A stretch of 64,000 nucleotides of DNA from Bog-950 sp046329515 (GCA_046329515.1 JAXLUM010000001.1:1364001-1428000), one strand, 5' to 3'; positions 17,888-26,799 are shown, counted from the stretch's first letter. Numbers and translations: made by a program. The notes: generated by a model from the letters alone, not told the origin.

Positions 17888-18506
17888 GCAGCAACTCCTC
17901 CAATTCCACCATTAATTTATCTACGCTCTTTTCATCGGTGCCGTCATAATAACCCCGTAAGCGCTTCTGCTTATCAATAAGAATAAAGTTACCGCTGTGC
18001 ACATGGCCGCCGGGGGCATCGGGGTCTTCGCCGGCACTTACCAGCATTTTCTCCGCCAGGGAGTAAATGGAATCCTTTTGGCCGGTTAACAAATGCCATT
18101 TGGCTGTTTCAATATCCAGCTTTTGGGCATAGGTATGCAGCTTTTGCACTGTATCGCGGGTAGGGTCAATAGAAAAGGAGAGGAATACCACATCAGGATT
18201 GCCCTTAAACTTTTCGCTAAGGCGAAGCATTTGCTGCATCATTTTGGGGCAAATGCTGGGGCAACTGGTAAAAAAGTAGTCGGCCACAAATACTTTATCC
18301 TTAGCTACCGATTCTGTAATGGTATTGCTGTCCTGATCTACAAACGAAAAAGCCGGGATGGTATAATCCAGGCTATCCGTAACGGTTTTACCGTCAATAT
18401 TTTTGGTTACTGCTGTTTTGGGACCGTAAACCGGTAGTTTATCAGTGTTATTGCAGGCTGCAAGTAAAACCAGCAGCGGACTTATGTAGAGGATTTTTCT
18501 AAGCAT
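17877..18506 (-). CDS. SCO1/SenC copper chaperone lipoprotein
   Basis: A 209-residue SCO1/SenC family protein that delivers copper to the CuA site of cytochrome c oxidase or acts as a thiol reductant for it. The signal peptide ends in a lipobox (L-A-A-C). The copper-binding CxxxC (TSCPSICPKMM) and the distal His region (GGHVHSGNFILID) are present in the thioredoxin-like fold. It lies between a receiver-only response regulator (12 bp upstream) and a cytochrome c gene (11-bp overlap), giving an apparent respiratory operon. Confidence 0.92.
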   Translation of the reverse strand: MLRKILYISPLLVLLAACNNTDKLPVYGPKTAVTKNIDGKTVTDSLDYTIPAFSFVDQDSNTITESVAKDKVFVADYFFTSCPSICPKMMQQMLRLSEKFKGNPDVVFLSFSIDPTRDTVQKLHTYAQKLDIETAKWHLLTGQKDSIYSLAEKMLVSAGEDPDAPGGHVHSGNFILIDKQKRLRGYYDGTDEKSVDKLMVELEELLHEK

Positions 18507-18518
18507 CGGTAAGCTTCG

Positions 18519-18932
18519 TTAGGCACGAAGCGCGATGCTAAAGTATTTCTCTTTAAGCATATTGGCAACATCATAACTCAACGGCTTATCTAAAAAGCCC
18601 ACTATTTCGGGGTAGTTTTTAGCCTTTTCAATGTCGCGTTCAAAATCAGAAGTAGTTATAAAGTAAATGTTGATTTGCGCTTTTACATATTCAGGAAATT
18701 GGCGGTAGGCCTCTAAAAAGTCCCAACCATCCATGCGGGGCATATTTATATCCAACAATATTACTGCCGGAAACTCATCGCCATTCAAAAGAATGTTGTG
18801 CAGGTCGGCTAAGGCATCTTCACCGCCATAAAAACTGCGGATGTTTTCAATTTCAGCTTCCTTAAGCATAATACGGCACAAAACGTTGTTGGCCTTATCA
18901 TCATCTATTACGTAAACCAGTGGCTGATCCAT
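18519..18932 (-). CDS. single-domain response regulator (CheY-like receiver)
   Basis: A 137-residue receiver domain without an output domain. The acidic pocket is VIDDDKAN, the phosphorylation site is the Asp in ILLDINMPRMDGW, followed by the Thr/Ser switch (FITTSD) and the conserved Lys (GFLDKPLS). It ends right after the fold. It probably relays phosphate or binds a partner, and no kinase gene is adjacent. It heads the SCO1-cytochrome c operon, which is an unusual place for such a gene. Confidence 0.9.
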   Translation of the reverse strand: MDQPLVYVIDDDKANNVLCRIMLKEAEIENIRSFYGGEDALADLHNILLNGDEFPAVILLDINMPRMDGWDFLEAYRQFPEYVKAQINIYFITTSDFERDIEKAKNYPEIVGFLDKPLSYDVANMLKEKYFSIALRA

Positions 18933-19146
18933 AATATTAAGTTTATTGTTTATTACAAACTTTAATTGTTGCTATGCGAGGGGTTACGCCCACTATGTTT
19001 TTATGTTCCGTTTGAGAGCTGAAAACTGCCGTTTGTTAACCTTTTACAATTGGGGAATTGTGGCAACTCAAGGGAATGTTGTGGGATATTAAGCGATAGT
19101 AGAGATGGCTAATGCACGGGGTATGGGGCCACTGCAAGAAGGTGGC

Positions 19147-19178
19147 TTGTTTAGCCCGCTTAAAATAACCTACATTTG
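19147..19178 (+). promoter_or_regulatory. lipA promoter (-33 TTG, -7 TACATTTG)
   Basis: TTG at 19147-19149 is separated by 21 bp from TACATTTG at 19171-19178, a full match to the Bacteroidota consensus. The -7 box ends only 6 bp before the lipA ATG, implying a leaderless or near-leaderless mRNA. Confidence 0.55.
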
Positions 19179-19184
19179 CTTTCC

Positions 19185-20054
19185 ATGAGCGAGAATGTTG
19201 TTAAACAGAGCAGAGTTGCCAAGCCGGAATGGCTGAAGATAAAGCTGCCCAGCGGCAAAGAGTTTAGCGAGGTAAAACAAAATGTAGAAGAACACCGCCT
19301 GCATACCATTTGCGAAAGCGGTAAATGCCCTAACCAAACCGAATGTTGGGGAGCAGGAACTGCCACTTTAATGATATTGGGCAATGTGTGTACGCGTAGC
19401 TGTATGTTTTGTAACGTAGCTACCGGCAACCCTGAGAGCGTTGATATAACCGAGCCTTTACGTGTGGCAGAATCAGTTAAGCTGATGGGGCTAAAACATG
19501 TGGTTATTACTTCGGTAGACCGCGATGACTTAACCGATGGGGGCAGTAAGATATGGGCGGCCACTATCCGCAATATTCGTCGCCTTAACCCCGGTGTTAC
19601 TATGGAAACCCTGATACCCGACTTTAAAGGAGATTGGGAAAACCTGCAACGCGTTATTGATGTAAAACCGGAAGTTGTATCGCACAACCTTGAAACCGTT
19701 AAGCGTTTAACGCGCGAAGTGCGCATACAGGCTAAATATGAGCGCAGTCTGGAGGTTTTGTTACGTCTTAAAGAAGGGGGCATTGCCCGTACAAAAAGCG
19801 GCCTGATGTTGGGCCTTGGTGAAACTGAGGAAGAGATTATTGAAGCAATGGACGATTTGCGCAACGCAAAGGTGGATATACTTACACTGGGCCAGTACCT
19901 GCAACCAACACGCAACCATTTACCTGTTGCCGCCTATGTTACTCCTGAGGATTTTAACCGTTATAAGGAGATTGGCCTTGCCAAAGGCTTTATGTATGTG
20001 GAGAGTGGGCCGATGGTACGCAGCAGTTACCATGCGGAGAAGCATGTGGTTTAA
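19185..20054 (+). CDS. lipA: lipoyl synthase
   Basis: A 289-residue radical-SAM enzyme that inserts two sulfurs into protein-bound octanoyl groups to make lipoate. Both iron-sulfur cluster motifs are present: the auxiliary CxxxxCxxxxxC (CESGKCPNQTEC) and the radical-SAM CxxxCxxC (CTRSCMFCNVATGNP). The C-terminal RSSYHAEKH completes the family signature. The ATG at 19185 is chosen over an in-frame TTG at 19176, which lies inside the predicted -7 box. lipB lies about 200 bp away on the opposite strand, convergent with lipA. Confidence 0.97.
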   Translation: MSENVVKQSRVAKPEWLKIKLPSGKEFSEVKQNVEEHRLHTICESGKCPNQTECWGAGTATLMILGNVCTRSCMFCNVATGNPESVDITEPLRVAESVKLMGLKHVVITSVDRDDLTDGGSKIWAATIRNIRRLNPGVTMETLIPDFKGDWENLQRVIDVKPEVVSHNLETVKRLTREVRIQAKYERSLEVLLRLKEGGIARTKSGLMLGLGETEEEIIEAMDDLRNAKVDILTLGQYLQPTRNHLPVAAYVTPEDFNRYKEIGLAKGFMYVESGPMVRSSYHAEKHVV

Positions 20055-20065
20055 GATTAGTTTGT

Positions 20066-20162
20066 AGTTGACGGTTCACGGTTAACAGTTTATAGTTCGC
20101 GGTTAACAGTTTACAGTTTGCAATAATGGTTAGCAGTTGGCGGTTAACAGTTCACGGTGGGC
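20066..20162. repeat. tandem 7-bp minisatellite, consensus RGTTNNC
   Basis: Eight consecutive heptamers run from 20066 to 20121 (AGTTGAC, GGTTCAC, GGTTAAC, AGTTTAT, AGTTCGC, GGTTAAC, AGTTTAC, AGTTTGC). A degenerate 6-bp unit follows, then five more heptamers from 20128 to 20162 (GGTTAGC, AGTTGGC, GGTTAAC, AGTTCAC, GGTGGGC). The array begins 12 bp after the lipA stop in the convergent space before lipB. No open frame uses it. Confidence 0.85.
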
Positions 20163-20254
20163 AATACAATCAAGATGGTGTTAATGTAAATTTTGACCTA
20201 GCTCCGGCTCACGCTTTGGCTTAACGCCGTGGTGTAGTGCGAAGAGGTTTTTAA

Positions 20255-20923
20255 CTATTGTTGGTGAACTTTTACGTCAAACACTTTTTCAAAATCTTTA
20301 ATGAACTGCTGCTTGTAGGCGTCAAAATCCTGAAGGCGGCCTAATTCTTTTTGCAGGGAGGTTACGCCTTTATCCTGCAGGCCGCATGGCACAATTTTAT
20401 TGAAGTAGGAGAGGTCGGTATTTACATTCATGGCTAGCCCGTGCATGGTAATATGGCGTGAAGCACGTACGCCAATGGCGCAAATTTTACGGTCGTTACC
20501 GTTGTTGCGCAACCATATACCGGCTGCATCCTTAATGCGCTCCGCATGCAGCTTATAGGGTAAAAGGGAATGGATAATGGTTTCTTCCAGCAATTCAATA
20601 TAGCGGGCTAAGCCTATACCTAGGCTGTCCACATCTACTATAGGGTAAGCTACTAACTGGCCGGGGCCATGAAAGGTAACATCGCCACCGCGGTTTATTT
20701 TATAGAACTCCGCGTTCATCTCTTCATCACTTACCAATATATTTTCGCGCTTACCGCTTTTACCCAATGTAAAAACGGGGTAGTGTTGGCAAAGAATTAA
20801 TGTATTGGCTGTGGTTGCGTTATTCTCCTTAGCCTGCAAATTGGCATTAAACAATTGCTCCTGCAATTGCAATACTTCGCCATAGGGTTTAAGGCCTGCA
20901 TCAATCAGCTTAATGCTTTGCAT
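20255..20923 (-). CDS. lipB: octanoyltransferase
   Basis: A 222-residue LipB that moves octanoate from acyl carrier protein to lipoyl domains, the substrate step for LipA. The family motif RGGDVTFHGPGQLVAYP is present, as are the catalytic Lys in KICAIGVRASRHITMHGLA and the catalytic Cys in VPCGLQDKGVTSL. It is the last gene of a minus-strand group with coaD and an unknown secreted protein; the gap from the preceding gene is 3 bp. Confidence 0.96.
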   Translation of the reverse strand: MQSIKLIDAGLKPYGEVLQLQEQLFNANLQAKENNATTANTLILCQHYPVFTLGKSGKRENILVSDEEMNAEFYKINRGGDVTFHGPGQLVAYPIVDVDSLGIGLARYIELLEETIIHSLLPYKLHAERIKDAAGIWLRNNGNDRKICAIGVRASRHITMHGLAMNVNTDLSYFNKIVPCGLQDKGVTSLQKELGRLQDFDAYKQQFIKDFEKVFDVKVHQQ

Positions 20924-20926
20924 GGC

Positions 20927-21709
20927 TTATTTTTTGCCTTTTTGCTTTTCGCGCTTACGTTCGTCCTTGTAGTCTTTAGCAGTAACCAGGCGATAATAGG
21001 CTTTCTCCAATTCGCGGTTTTGTGTTTTAACCGAGGCATTATAAGCATCTAAATAAACGCCGGTAATAAAAGGGAAAGGTCGCTGTAATTGATTTAATTG
21101 CTTATCAAGAAAAACCAGTGCACTTGTACTCGCTGGCATTGTGTTGCTCTCGACCGGAATAGTGTCCAGGATTTTGTCATGTTTACGGTCGTCATATGGT
21201 CTATAATGCTGAGGCCTAGGGAAATCCGAAAATGCTTCAGCACTACCATATTCAGAAAAGATGTAATTGGTGTAATTAAAGTGAATGCTGGTATCGTAAC
21301 TGAGGTTGCTGTTTAGGAATATGCTGTGATTGCCGTTTTGAAGTTCTTTAGTGTCGTGTGCATAAATGAAGTACACCGGGCAAAACGTAAAATAGGTTTT
21401 GTAGGCATAATACATCTTCTCATTCTGTTTCCGGCGCTCTGCCGTAATTCTGTCTGCTACATCATCGCGGCCGGCTTTACGGTAGGCTGCTACACTTTTA
21501 TCGTTTGTTTTTAAACGCACTACCACAGCTCCTGATTTTAATGCGCGCAACGTGGCGCTGGCCCTTTCCCGTTCAGGCACAGTATCAGGGTCAAGATTGG
21601 TAATTACATAGTTCTCCTGCGAAAAATCGTGCGGCTTATTTTTTTGCGCCTGAATTATCTGTAAACAGCATATTACTATGCCCAAACTCAAAACCAGCTT
21701 CTTTATCAT
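20927..21709 (-). CDS. secreted protein of unknown function, Bacteroidota-type
   Basis: A 260-residue protein that I do not recognise. A signal peptide (MIKKLVLSLGIVICCLQIIQAQ) suggests export. The mature part has a charged helical stretch (PERERASATLRALKSGAVVVRLKTND), a region rich in aromatic residues (YYAYKTYFTFCPVYFIYAHD), and a very basic C-terminus (KDERKREKQKGKK). Its start overlaps the coaD stop as ATGA, and lipB follows after 3 bp, so it is inside the coaD-lipB operon. A link to cofactor metabolism is not implied by anything in the sequence. Confidence 0.7.
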   Translation of the reverse strand: MIKKLVLSLGIVICCLQIIQAQKNKPHDFSQENYVITNLDPDTVPERERASATLRALKSGAVVVRLKTNDKSVAAYRKAGRDDVADRITAERRKQNEKMYYAYKTYFTFCPVYFIYAHDTKELQNGNHSIFLNSNLSYDTSIHFNYTNYIFSEYGSAEAFSDFPRPQHYRPYDDRKHDKILDTIPVESNTMPASTSALVFLDKQLNQLQRPFPFITGVYLDAYNASVKTQNRELEKAYYRLVTAKDYKDERKREKQKGKK

Positions 21710-22173
21710 TTAAAATCTCCTGCAATTTCTTTTGGCACAAACTTACGCACCTTGCCTTTGCCCCTTATTATCTCCCTTACTATGGTAGAGGAAATAGAAG
21801 AAAGCTCGGGCCTTGAAAGAATCAATATTGTTTCCAGTTGCGGCAACATATCGTGATTTAAGTGCGCAATTGTTTTTTCGTATTCAAAATCGGCTGCTGA
21901 ACGTATGCCGCGCAGCAGGTAGTTTGCTCCCTTCTGTTCGCAAAAGTTTACCGTTAGTCCTTCGTAGCTTTCCACCTTTACTTTCTTTTCGCCGGCAAAC
22001 ACTTTTTTAATCCATTCTATTCTTTTCTCAAGCGGGTAAAGGCTTTGCTTTTGCGAGTTTGAGCCAATAGCCACAATTATCTGGTCGAACAGAGGTAGTG
22101 CCCTGCGGACGATGTCGGCATGCCCGATAGTTAAAGGATCGAACGAGCCGGGGAAAACTGCTATCTTCTTCAT
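21706..22173 (-). CDS. coaD: phosphopantetheine adenylyltransferase
   Basis: A 155-residue CoaD catalysing the fourth step of CoA synthesis, transfer of AMP from ATP to 4'-phosphopantetheine. The nucleotidyltransferase motif is in AVFPGSFDPLTIGHADIV (T/HxGH), with the second site LRGIRSAADFEYE and the C-terminal ISSTIVREI. The length is normal. It heads the coaD-unknown-lipB group. Confidence 0.97.
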   Translation of the reverse strand: MKKIAVFPGSFDPLTIGHADIVRRALPLFDQIIVAIGSNSQKQSLYPLEKRIEWIKKVFAGEKKVKVESYEGLTVNFCEQKGANYLLRGIRSAADFEYEKTIAHLNHDMLPQLETILILSRPELSSISSTIVREIIRGKGKVRKFVPKEIAGDFK

Positions 22174-22189
22174 GCGGTAAACTTAAGCC

Positions 22190-22197
22190 GAAAGGTA
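22190..22197 (-). promoter_or_regulatory. candidate -7 box of coaD
   Basis: On the minus strand TACCTTTC matches seven of eight positions of TAnnTTTG, 16 bp before the coaD ATG. Confidence 0.4.
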
Positions 22198-22247
22198 GCA
22201 ATAATTACAAACTGCAATTAAAATGCCATGTCAGCTTTAGGTCATAT

Positions 22248-24068
22248 TTACGACTCAAAGGGGTCATAATGAATGCCTTTGCGCTCCATACGGCGGGCGC
22301 GTATCAATTCCTGCCGTATATACCAGGCCCTTTTATAGAATGGGAAGTGGTTTAGTTCTTCCTCCGTAAAATCTGGCGGAATGGCATCGTGCGGTACGTG
22401 GCGTTCTTCTTTAGGCTTTAGCATTTGCAGGGCTAATTGTTCGAAACGTGTTTGCATAGCAGCAAGGCTCCATTCGCCAAATACATTATGTCCGCCTTCG
22501 TAAATCTGTGCCTGGTATTCTTCGTACGTAGTTATATAGCCGCTGTAGCCGTTAGCATATGGGCATAGTATAACCCGTTTAACGCCCCGTGCTGACAATA
22601 CCTGCTGTAAAGAATTGCGCAACCGTTGGCCTGCAATGGTGGTAATTTCGAAAGGGAAGGCCGCCAAGGCTACATCGCCAAGGATGGTTAGTTGTAAAGG
22701 AAGGATTTTAGGCGTCCAAGGCTTTTTAGCGTCCCCTACTTTTTTGTGAAAGTATTTGAAGGTAGAAATAGCAGGGTCGGCCCAGCCCGGTATTGGTATG
22801 CGGTTAAGGTGTTTGGTGCCCAATACCCTGCGGCTGTTTGATTCAATCAATATGTCTTTTGGACCCTGTGTGCGGTACTTGCGCTCTATAATCTTTCTGT
22901 ATTCCTCACTGCCGAAACGGGCTTTTAGTTTCTCCCAAAATTTTATGAAACGTGCCAGATAGCGCACTACTCGGCCGGGTACTTTGTGCATGCCGGGGCC
23001 ATCAATCATGGTTCCTTCAAAAAAGGACATACCCAATGCAGCAGGACCTGTTTGTGCATTGGTATTGCCATTGGCAAATTTGGGGTCCGCCGTTACATCG
23101 CTAAAGTTTACAAACAGTAACTCGTAATCAATTCCGCCTTCAATAGATTTAAAGCTGTGGTCGTCAGTAATTTCTTTGGCCTTTTCAAATTGCAGCTTAC
23201 CGTTGTATTTGGCGCTCTCAATATCGTTAGGGAATTTGCCTTCCCATTGGCCACGCTGGAAAGGGTAAACGGGGTTATGAACAAAGCGAGGCGTAACATC
23301 ACCCGCAGTGCCTTGTGCAAAGGAGGCCAAATAGTTTTTGTGCCCCATGTTTTTAAAATGCTCTTCAAGGTAAGTGGCTGCATAGCCCTTGTTATCGTAA
23401 CAAACCTTGTGGTTGGTGTTAGGCAGGCTGGTGGTGTGCACGCCAAACCAGTTTATTGAGCCCAACTCTTCCCCATCCACCGAAGTGATTTTGAGTAAGG
23501 TCATTTCGCGGTCAAGCAACAAATGGCGTTCGTTAAACTTGCCCTTAACTTTTACTTCAGGGTTGCGGTTGTAGGCATCTAATGAGCGTTGAAAGCCCAC
23601 TTCTTTATCAGGTGCAAACACGCCGGTGTTCCAGCTAAGGCGGGCAGGTTTTACATTAGCCTCTGCCTTTACAATGGCCTCAACAATGCCATCAACAATT
23701 TTTTTGTAAACCTCCATTACAAAGCCGGGCACACTAAGGTTATACAAACCGTAATAGGAGAAACCACCGGGCCCGCTATGCGTGTGCTGGGCAGTAAGCA
23801 TAAGGTTGTCCTCATCATAGGCAAACTCAGGGTGTTTGCGCTCCAGGGTTTTCAGCACACCTTTTTTAATAGCTATGGTAATGAAGCAAATTTCGCAGTT
23901 AACGAAACAGAACTTACGGCCTGTGTTTTTATCAATAAACACATAAGCCCGGGCGGATAGGGGCGTTTCTACGCTCTCCATAGTGTTGTAGTAAATGCCG
24001 TAGCCTAACATGCCAACCCCCTTAACAAAAGCGGTTATATCTCCCTTACCGGTACCTACTTCAAACAT
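22248..24068 (-). CDS. neutral/alkaline ceramidase family protein with Thr at the nucleophile site
   Basis: A 606-residue member of the neutral ceramidase family (Pfam Ceramidase_alk), whose known enzymes split ceramide into sphingosine and fatty acid. Zinc ligands are recognisable: H95/H97 in AQHTHSGPGG, H211 in WFGVHTTSLPN, E474 in FPFEITTIAGQRL and the YITTYEEY region around 511. The conserved hexapeptide GDVSPN, whose Ser is the nucleophile, reads GDVTPR here with Thr259 (codon ACG). No signal peptide is visible at the chosen start, and the long C-terminal Ig-like domain of secreted ceramidases is not evident. It could act on the cell's own sphingolipids or on another amide. Activity is uncertain because of the Thr. 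Confidence 0.85.
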   Translation of the reverse strand: MFEVGTGKGDITAFVKGVGMLGYGIYYNTMESVETPLSARAYVFIDKNTGRKFCFVNCEICFITIAIKKGVLKTLERKHPEFAYDEDNLMLTAQHTHSGPGGFSYYGLYNLSVPGFVMEVYKKIVDGIVEAIVKAEANVKPARLSWNTGVFAPDKEVGFQRSLDAYNRNPEVKVKGKFNERHLLLDREMTLLKITSVDGEELGSINWFGVHTTSLPNTNHKVCYDNKGYAATYLEEHFKNMGHKNYLASFAQGTAGDVTPRFVHNPVYPFQRGQWEGKFPNDIESAKYNGKLQFEKAKEITDDHSFKSIEGGIDYELLFVNFSDVTADPKFANGNTNAQTGPAALGMSFFEGTMIDGPGMHKVPGRVVRYLARFIKFWEKLKARFGSEEYRKIIERKYRTQGPKDILIESNSRRVLGTKHLNRIPIPGWADPAISTFKYFHKKVGDAKKPWTPKILPLQLTILGDVALAAFPFEITTIAGQRLRNSLQQVLSARGVKRVILCPYANGYSGYITTYEEYQAQIYEGGHNVFGEWSLAAMQTRFEQLALQMLKPKEERHVPHDAIPPDFTEEELNHFPFYKRAWYIRQELIRARRMERKGIHYDPFES

Positions 24069-24200
24069 TAGCTAATAGTTCTGTTTTTTGGTTAAAAAGC
24101 GCGCAATAATACTTTGATTCAATGATTGTAAACGATTTACCACAAAAAAAATTGAATAAAAGGACCGCTTTTTAAAAAGAAGAATTGCTCATAAATAAAA

Positions 24201-24227
24201 AGTCCCCCGCTTTTGGGCGGAGGACTC
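24201..24227 (-). terminator. terminator of the T9SS PKD protein gene
   Basis: The hairpin arms AGTCCCCCGC and GCGGAGGACT pair with one mismatch and are followed by a T-run on the minus strand, just after the stop at 24249. Confidence 0.75.
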
Positions 24228-24248
24228 TTAGTAAACTAAAACCGTTGT

Positions 24249-26720
24249 TTATTGGTGATGGATGGTAAGCGGTTTAACTGCTGTATCATTTGCACTTTGT
24301 ATTCGAACCATGTAAAGGCCGTTAGCAACGCCGCTAAGGTTAAGTTCTACGTTAGTAGTACCAGCCTTGTAGTTAGTAGCAGGAACGATTGTTTCGCCAA
24401 TAACGTTGTAAACTGAAATTGACATCTCAGGTGTACCGTTGTTGCCGAAGGTTAACTGCACCTTGCCATTGCTTGGGTTAGGGAACATGCTGATAGTAGA
24501 AGCAAAAGAAGCTTCCTGAATGCCTACTGCGGTAATAGTTACGCTATCGCAGGTAGTTGATGAACCGAACTGTGTAGTTACGGTTAAGCATACATAGTAG
24601 CTACCGTTTTGAGTATAAGTATGAGTTGGGTTTTGAGCAACAGAGCCTGTGCCATCACCAAAGTTCCAAGAGTATTGAGCAGGTATGCCGTTAACGTTTT
24701 GAGAAGCGTCAACAAACTTAGCTACATAAGAGTATTGAGGGAAGCTGTAAGTGAAGTTAGCTACCGGAGGAGCACCTACGATAACTAAACGGGTAGCAGT
24801 ATCGCTGTTACCGGCAGCATCAGTAGCAATGTAAAGCACATAGTAAGCGCCGGCTACACCAGTGTTAGGTGAGTTAACGATAACCGGAACGATTACGCCA
24901 TCAGTGCAATCGAACGCAGTAGCGCTGTCTTCAGTATACGTACCACCAACTAAAAGCGTAACAGTATCCTGACCGTTTAAGGTAACAGTAGGAGGAGTTT
25001 GGTCAAGCGGAGCGTTGAAGTCAGAAGCAGGGATATCAAGGTTGTTGATATACCAGAAAGCTGCAGGCTGCTCAGATGAACCAGGTACAGTTGGGTTGTT
25101 GTAATCAATTTGTGTAAGTACTAATGGAATGTTGTAGGTGTTGCCATTTAAAAGTGCAGTTGTACCTACAGTTGGGAATGTTGCACCACCAAAGATACCA
25201 CCGGCAGCATTGGCAGTTTCGCCACCCCACAGGGTATCGCCTTCAGTAACGTTGTAAAGCGGAGTGATTTTTTTGCTAACAACATCGATACCGCGACAGA
25301 ACATGTTAGGAATGTTGTTGTCAGAAGATTGAACGATGTTGATGTCAGATTCGTTCCAGAAGAAGAAAATCTTGTGGCCGTCTTCGCTACGAGAAGTTAA
25401 AGGACGGTTGTCTTCAGTTTGTGGAGTAGCATCGCTGGTCATATCACCGCGAAGAGTCCAGATGTCAGCTAAGTGAACACCGGTCCAGTTACAACCAACC
25501 TGTGCAGTAGCGTCATAAGTAATATCCCATACATCGTAACCTGAAGCCAGGATAGAGTATTGTGTACCGTTACCTACTGTAGTTAACAGGTGTGGGTTAC
25601 CGTTTACGTCAACTATCATATCCGCTTCAAAAGAAGCAGTAGTCAGTTTATCTAAAGGATCGCCGTTGATAAGGGTTGATTCCAACTCATCATAAACACC
25701 CTGAATTTGGTCTAAATCAACGTGGATAGCAGATGACCATGTTTGACCAAAGTCAGTAGTTTTCCAGAAGATAGGATCGTATACAGAGTCAGCATCAGCA
25801 GTAATATCACCAAGAACTGATATCCAACCGTATTGGCCGGTAGGGTCGAAGCCGATATTAAAGCTGGTAGCAGCTGAGAAAGTAGAACCGCCGTTATCAA
25901 AAGTAGCGAAGGTCTGGTTGATTTTGGTCTCAGTCCAAACAACATCAGTACCGTTCCATACACCTTTTTCAACTACAATACCGTCGATGATTGCATCAGC
26001 GCCAGTAGCAAAAGAAGTGTTGTTGCTTTCATGTACTCTCCAGAAAACACCAGGTTCGCCTTTAACCATTGAACCGCCGATAGCTACGTTGCCACCGTTT
26101 ACTACGTCAATGTGAACGTTATAGGTGTTAAGGTCGCCGCTTAATTTACCACGGCCACGCATTGAACCTTGCCAGCTTCCGCTGCTGCCATCGTGCCATG
26201 TGCCGCTGTAAACCAGGTAAGCACTGTCAGCCGCAGTTGTACCTACAGGAGTGTAGATTACGCCTTCAGGGAAACGACCGTTAACCGATACGTTATCAAT
26301 TGAAGGGTCCTGTGTGATAGGGCCGATGTTAGAAGTCCAGCTGTTACCGCGGTTTTTAGAAATATCGTAACGGTATTGCGCTACGTTAGTTCCGGGAGCC
26401 GCAGTAGGGTCGTTACGGTGAACGAAAACTACTGTATTTAAAGAATCGTTAACATCAATCTGGTTACAGTTATTGTTAACTATAGTAAGCAGGTTACCCG
26501 CCGAACCGATGCGCTGTGAGTTTAACACAGAGCCGGCGCGTGAGCCTCCTGATTTATAATTAGTGTGAGCAGCAGGAGCTTGCTGGTGATGTGATGTGTT
26601 CTGCATCACTACCGGCTTATCCTGAAGCTGCAGGCTCAGTTTGCTATCGCGCAGAGCCGTTTGGGCTACTGACAGCAAGCTAAACCCTGCTAAAGGTAAC
26701 AACAGTAAAAGCTTTCTCAT
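24249..26720 (-). CDS. large secreted T9SS protein with PKD and DUF5011/HYR-like domains
   Basis: An 823-residue secreted protein. A signal peptide (about residues 1-20, ending SVAQ) is followed by a 500-residue beta-rich region with Asp-box-like features (sialidase/WD-type SxDxGxTW elements such as FGQTWSS and NRGNSWTS), suggesting a beta-propeller. Next come a DUF5011-like immunoglobulin domain (PPTVTLNGQDTVTLLVGGTY, about 580-650) and a PKD domain (YSWNFGDGTGSVAQNPTHTY, about 660-735). The last 80 residues (MFPNPSNGKVQLTF...NGLYMVRI) are a type A T9SS sorting domain, so it is exported across the outer membrane. Ligand or enzymatic activity is unknown. Confidence 0.85.
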   Translation of the reverse strand: MRKLLLLLPLAGFSLLSVAQTALRDSKLSLQLQDKPVVMQNTSHHQQAPAAHTNYKSGGSRAGSVLNSQRIGSAGNLLTIVNNNCNQIDVNDSLNTVVFVHRNDPTAAPGTNVAQYRYDISKNRGNSWTSNIGPITQDPSIDNVSVNGRFPEGVIYTPVGTTAADSAYLVYSGTWHDGSSGSWQGSMRGRGKLSGDLNTYNVHIDVVNGGNVAIGGSMVKGEPGVFWRVHESNNTSFATGADAIIDGIVVEKGVWNGTDVVWTETKINQTFATFDNGGSTFSAATSFNIGFDPTGQYGWISVLGDITADADSVYDPIFWKTTDFGQTWSSAIHVDLDQIQGVYDELESTLINGDPLDKLTTASFEADMIVDVNGNPHLLTTVGNGTQYSILASGYDVWDITYDATAQVGCNWTGVHLADIWTLRGDMTSDATPQTEDNRPLTSRSEDGHKIFFFWNESDINIVQSSDNNIPNMFCRGIDVVSKKITPLYNVTEGDTLWGGETANAAGGIFGGATFPTVGTTALLNGNTYNIPLVLTQIDYNNPTVPGSSEQPAAFWYINNLDIPASDFNAPLDQTPPTVTLNGQDTVTLLVGGTYTEDSATAFDCTDGVIVPVIVNSPNTGVAGAYYVLYIATDAAGNSDTATRLVIVGAPPVANFTYSFPQYSYVAKFVDASQNVNGIPAQYSWNFGDGTGSVAQNPTHTYTQNGSYYVCLTVTTQFGSSTTCDSVTITAVGIQEASFASTISMFPNPSNGKVQLTFGNNGTPEMSISVYNVIGETIVPATNYKAGTTNVELNLSGVANGLYMVRIQSANDTAVKPLTIHHQ

Positions 26721-26754
26721 TTTTGTAAGTGGTTTTAGTTACTGAATAGGGGGT

Positions 26755-26762
26755 CAAAAGTA
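26755..26762 (-). promoter_or_regulatory. -7 box of the T9SS PKD gene
   Basis: On the minus strand TACTTTTG is a full match to TAnnTTTG, 34 bp before the ATG at 26720. Confidence 0.5.
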
Positions 26763-26799
26763 ATCGGAAAAAATGAAAGGACAACCCACAGCTTGTGGA

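Noticed and set aside
19160..19915. 251-codon minus-strand frame covering lipA
   Set aside because: The plus strand encodes an intact lipoyl synthase with all cluster motifs; the minus frame is a Ser/Arg-rich shadow.
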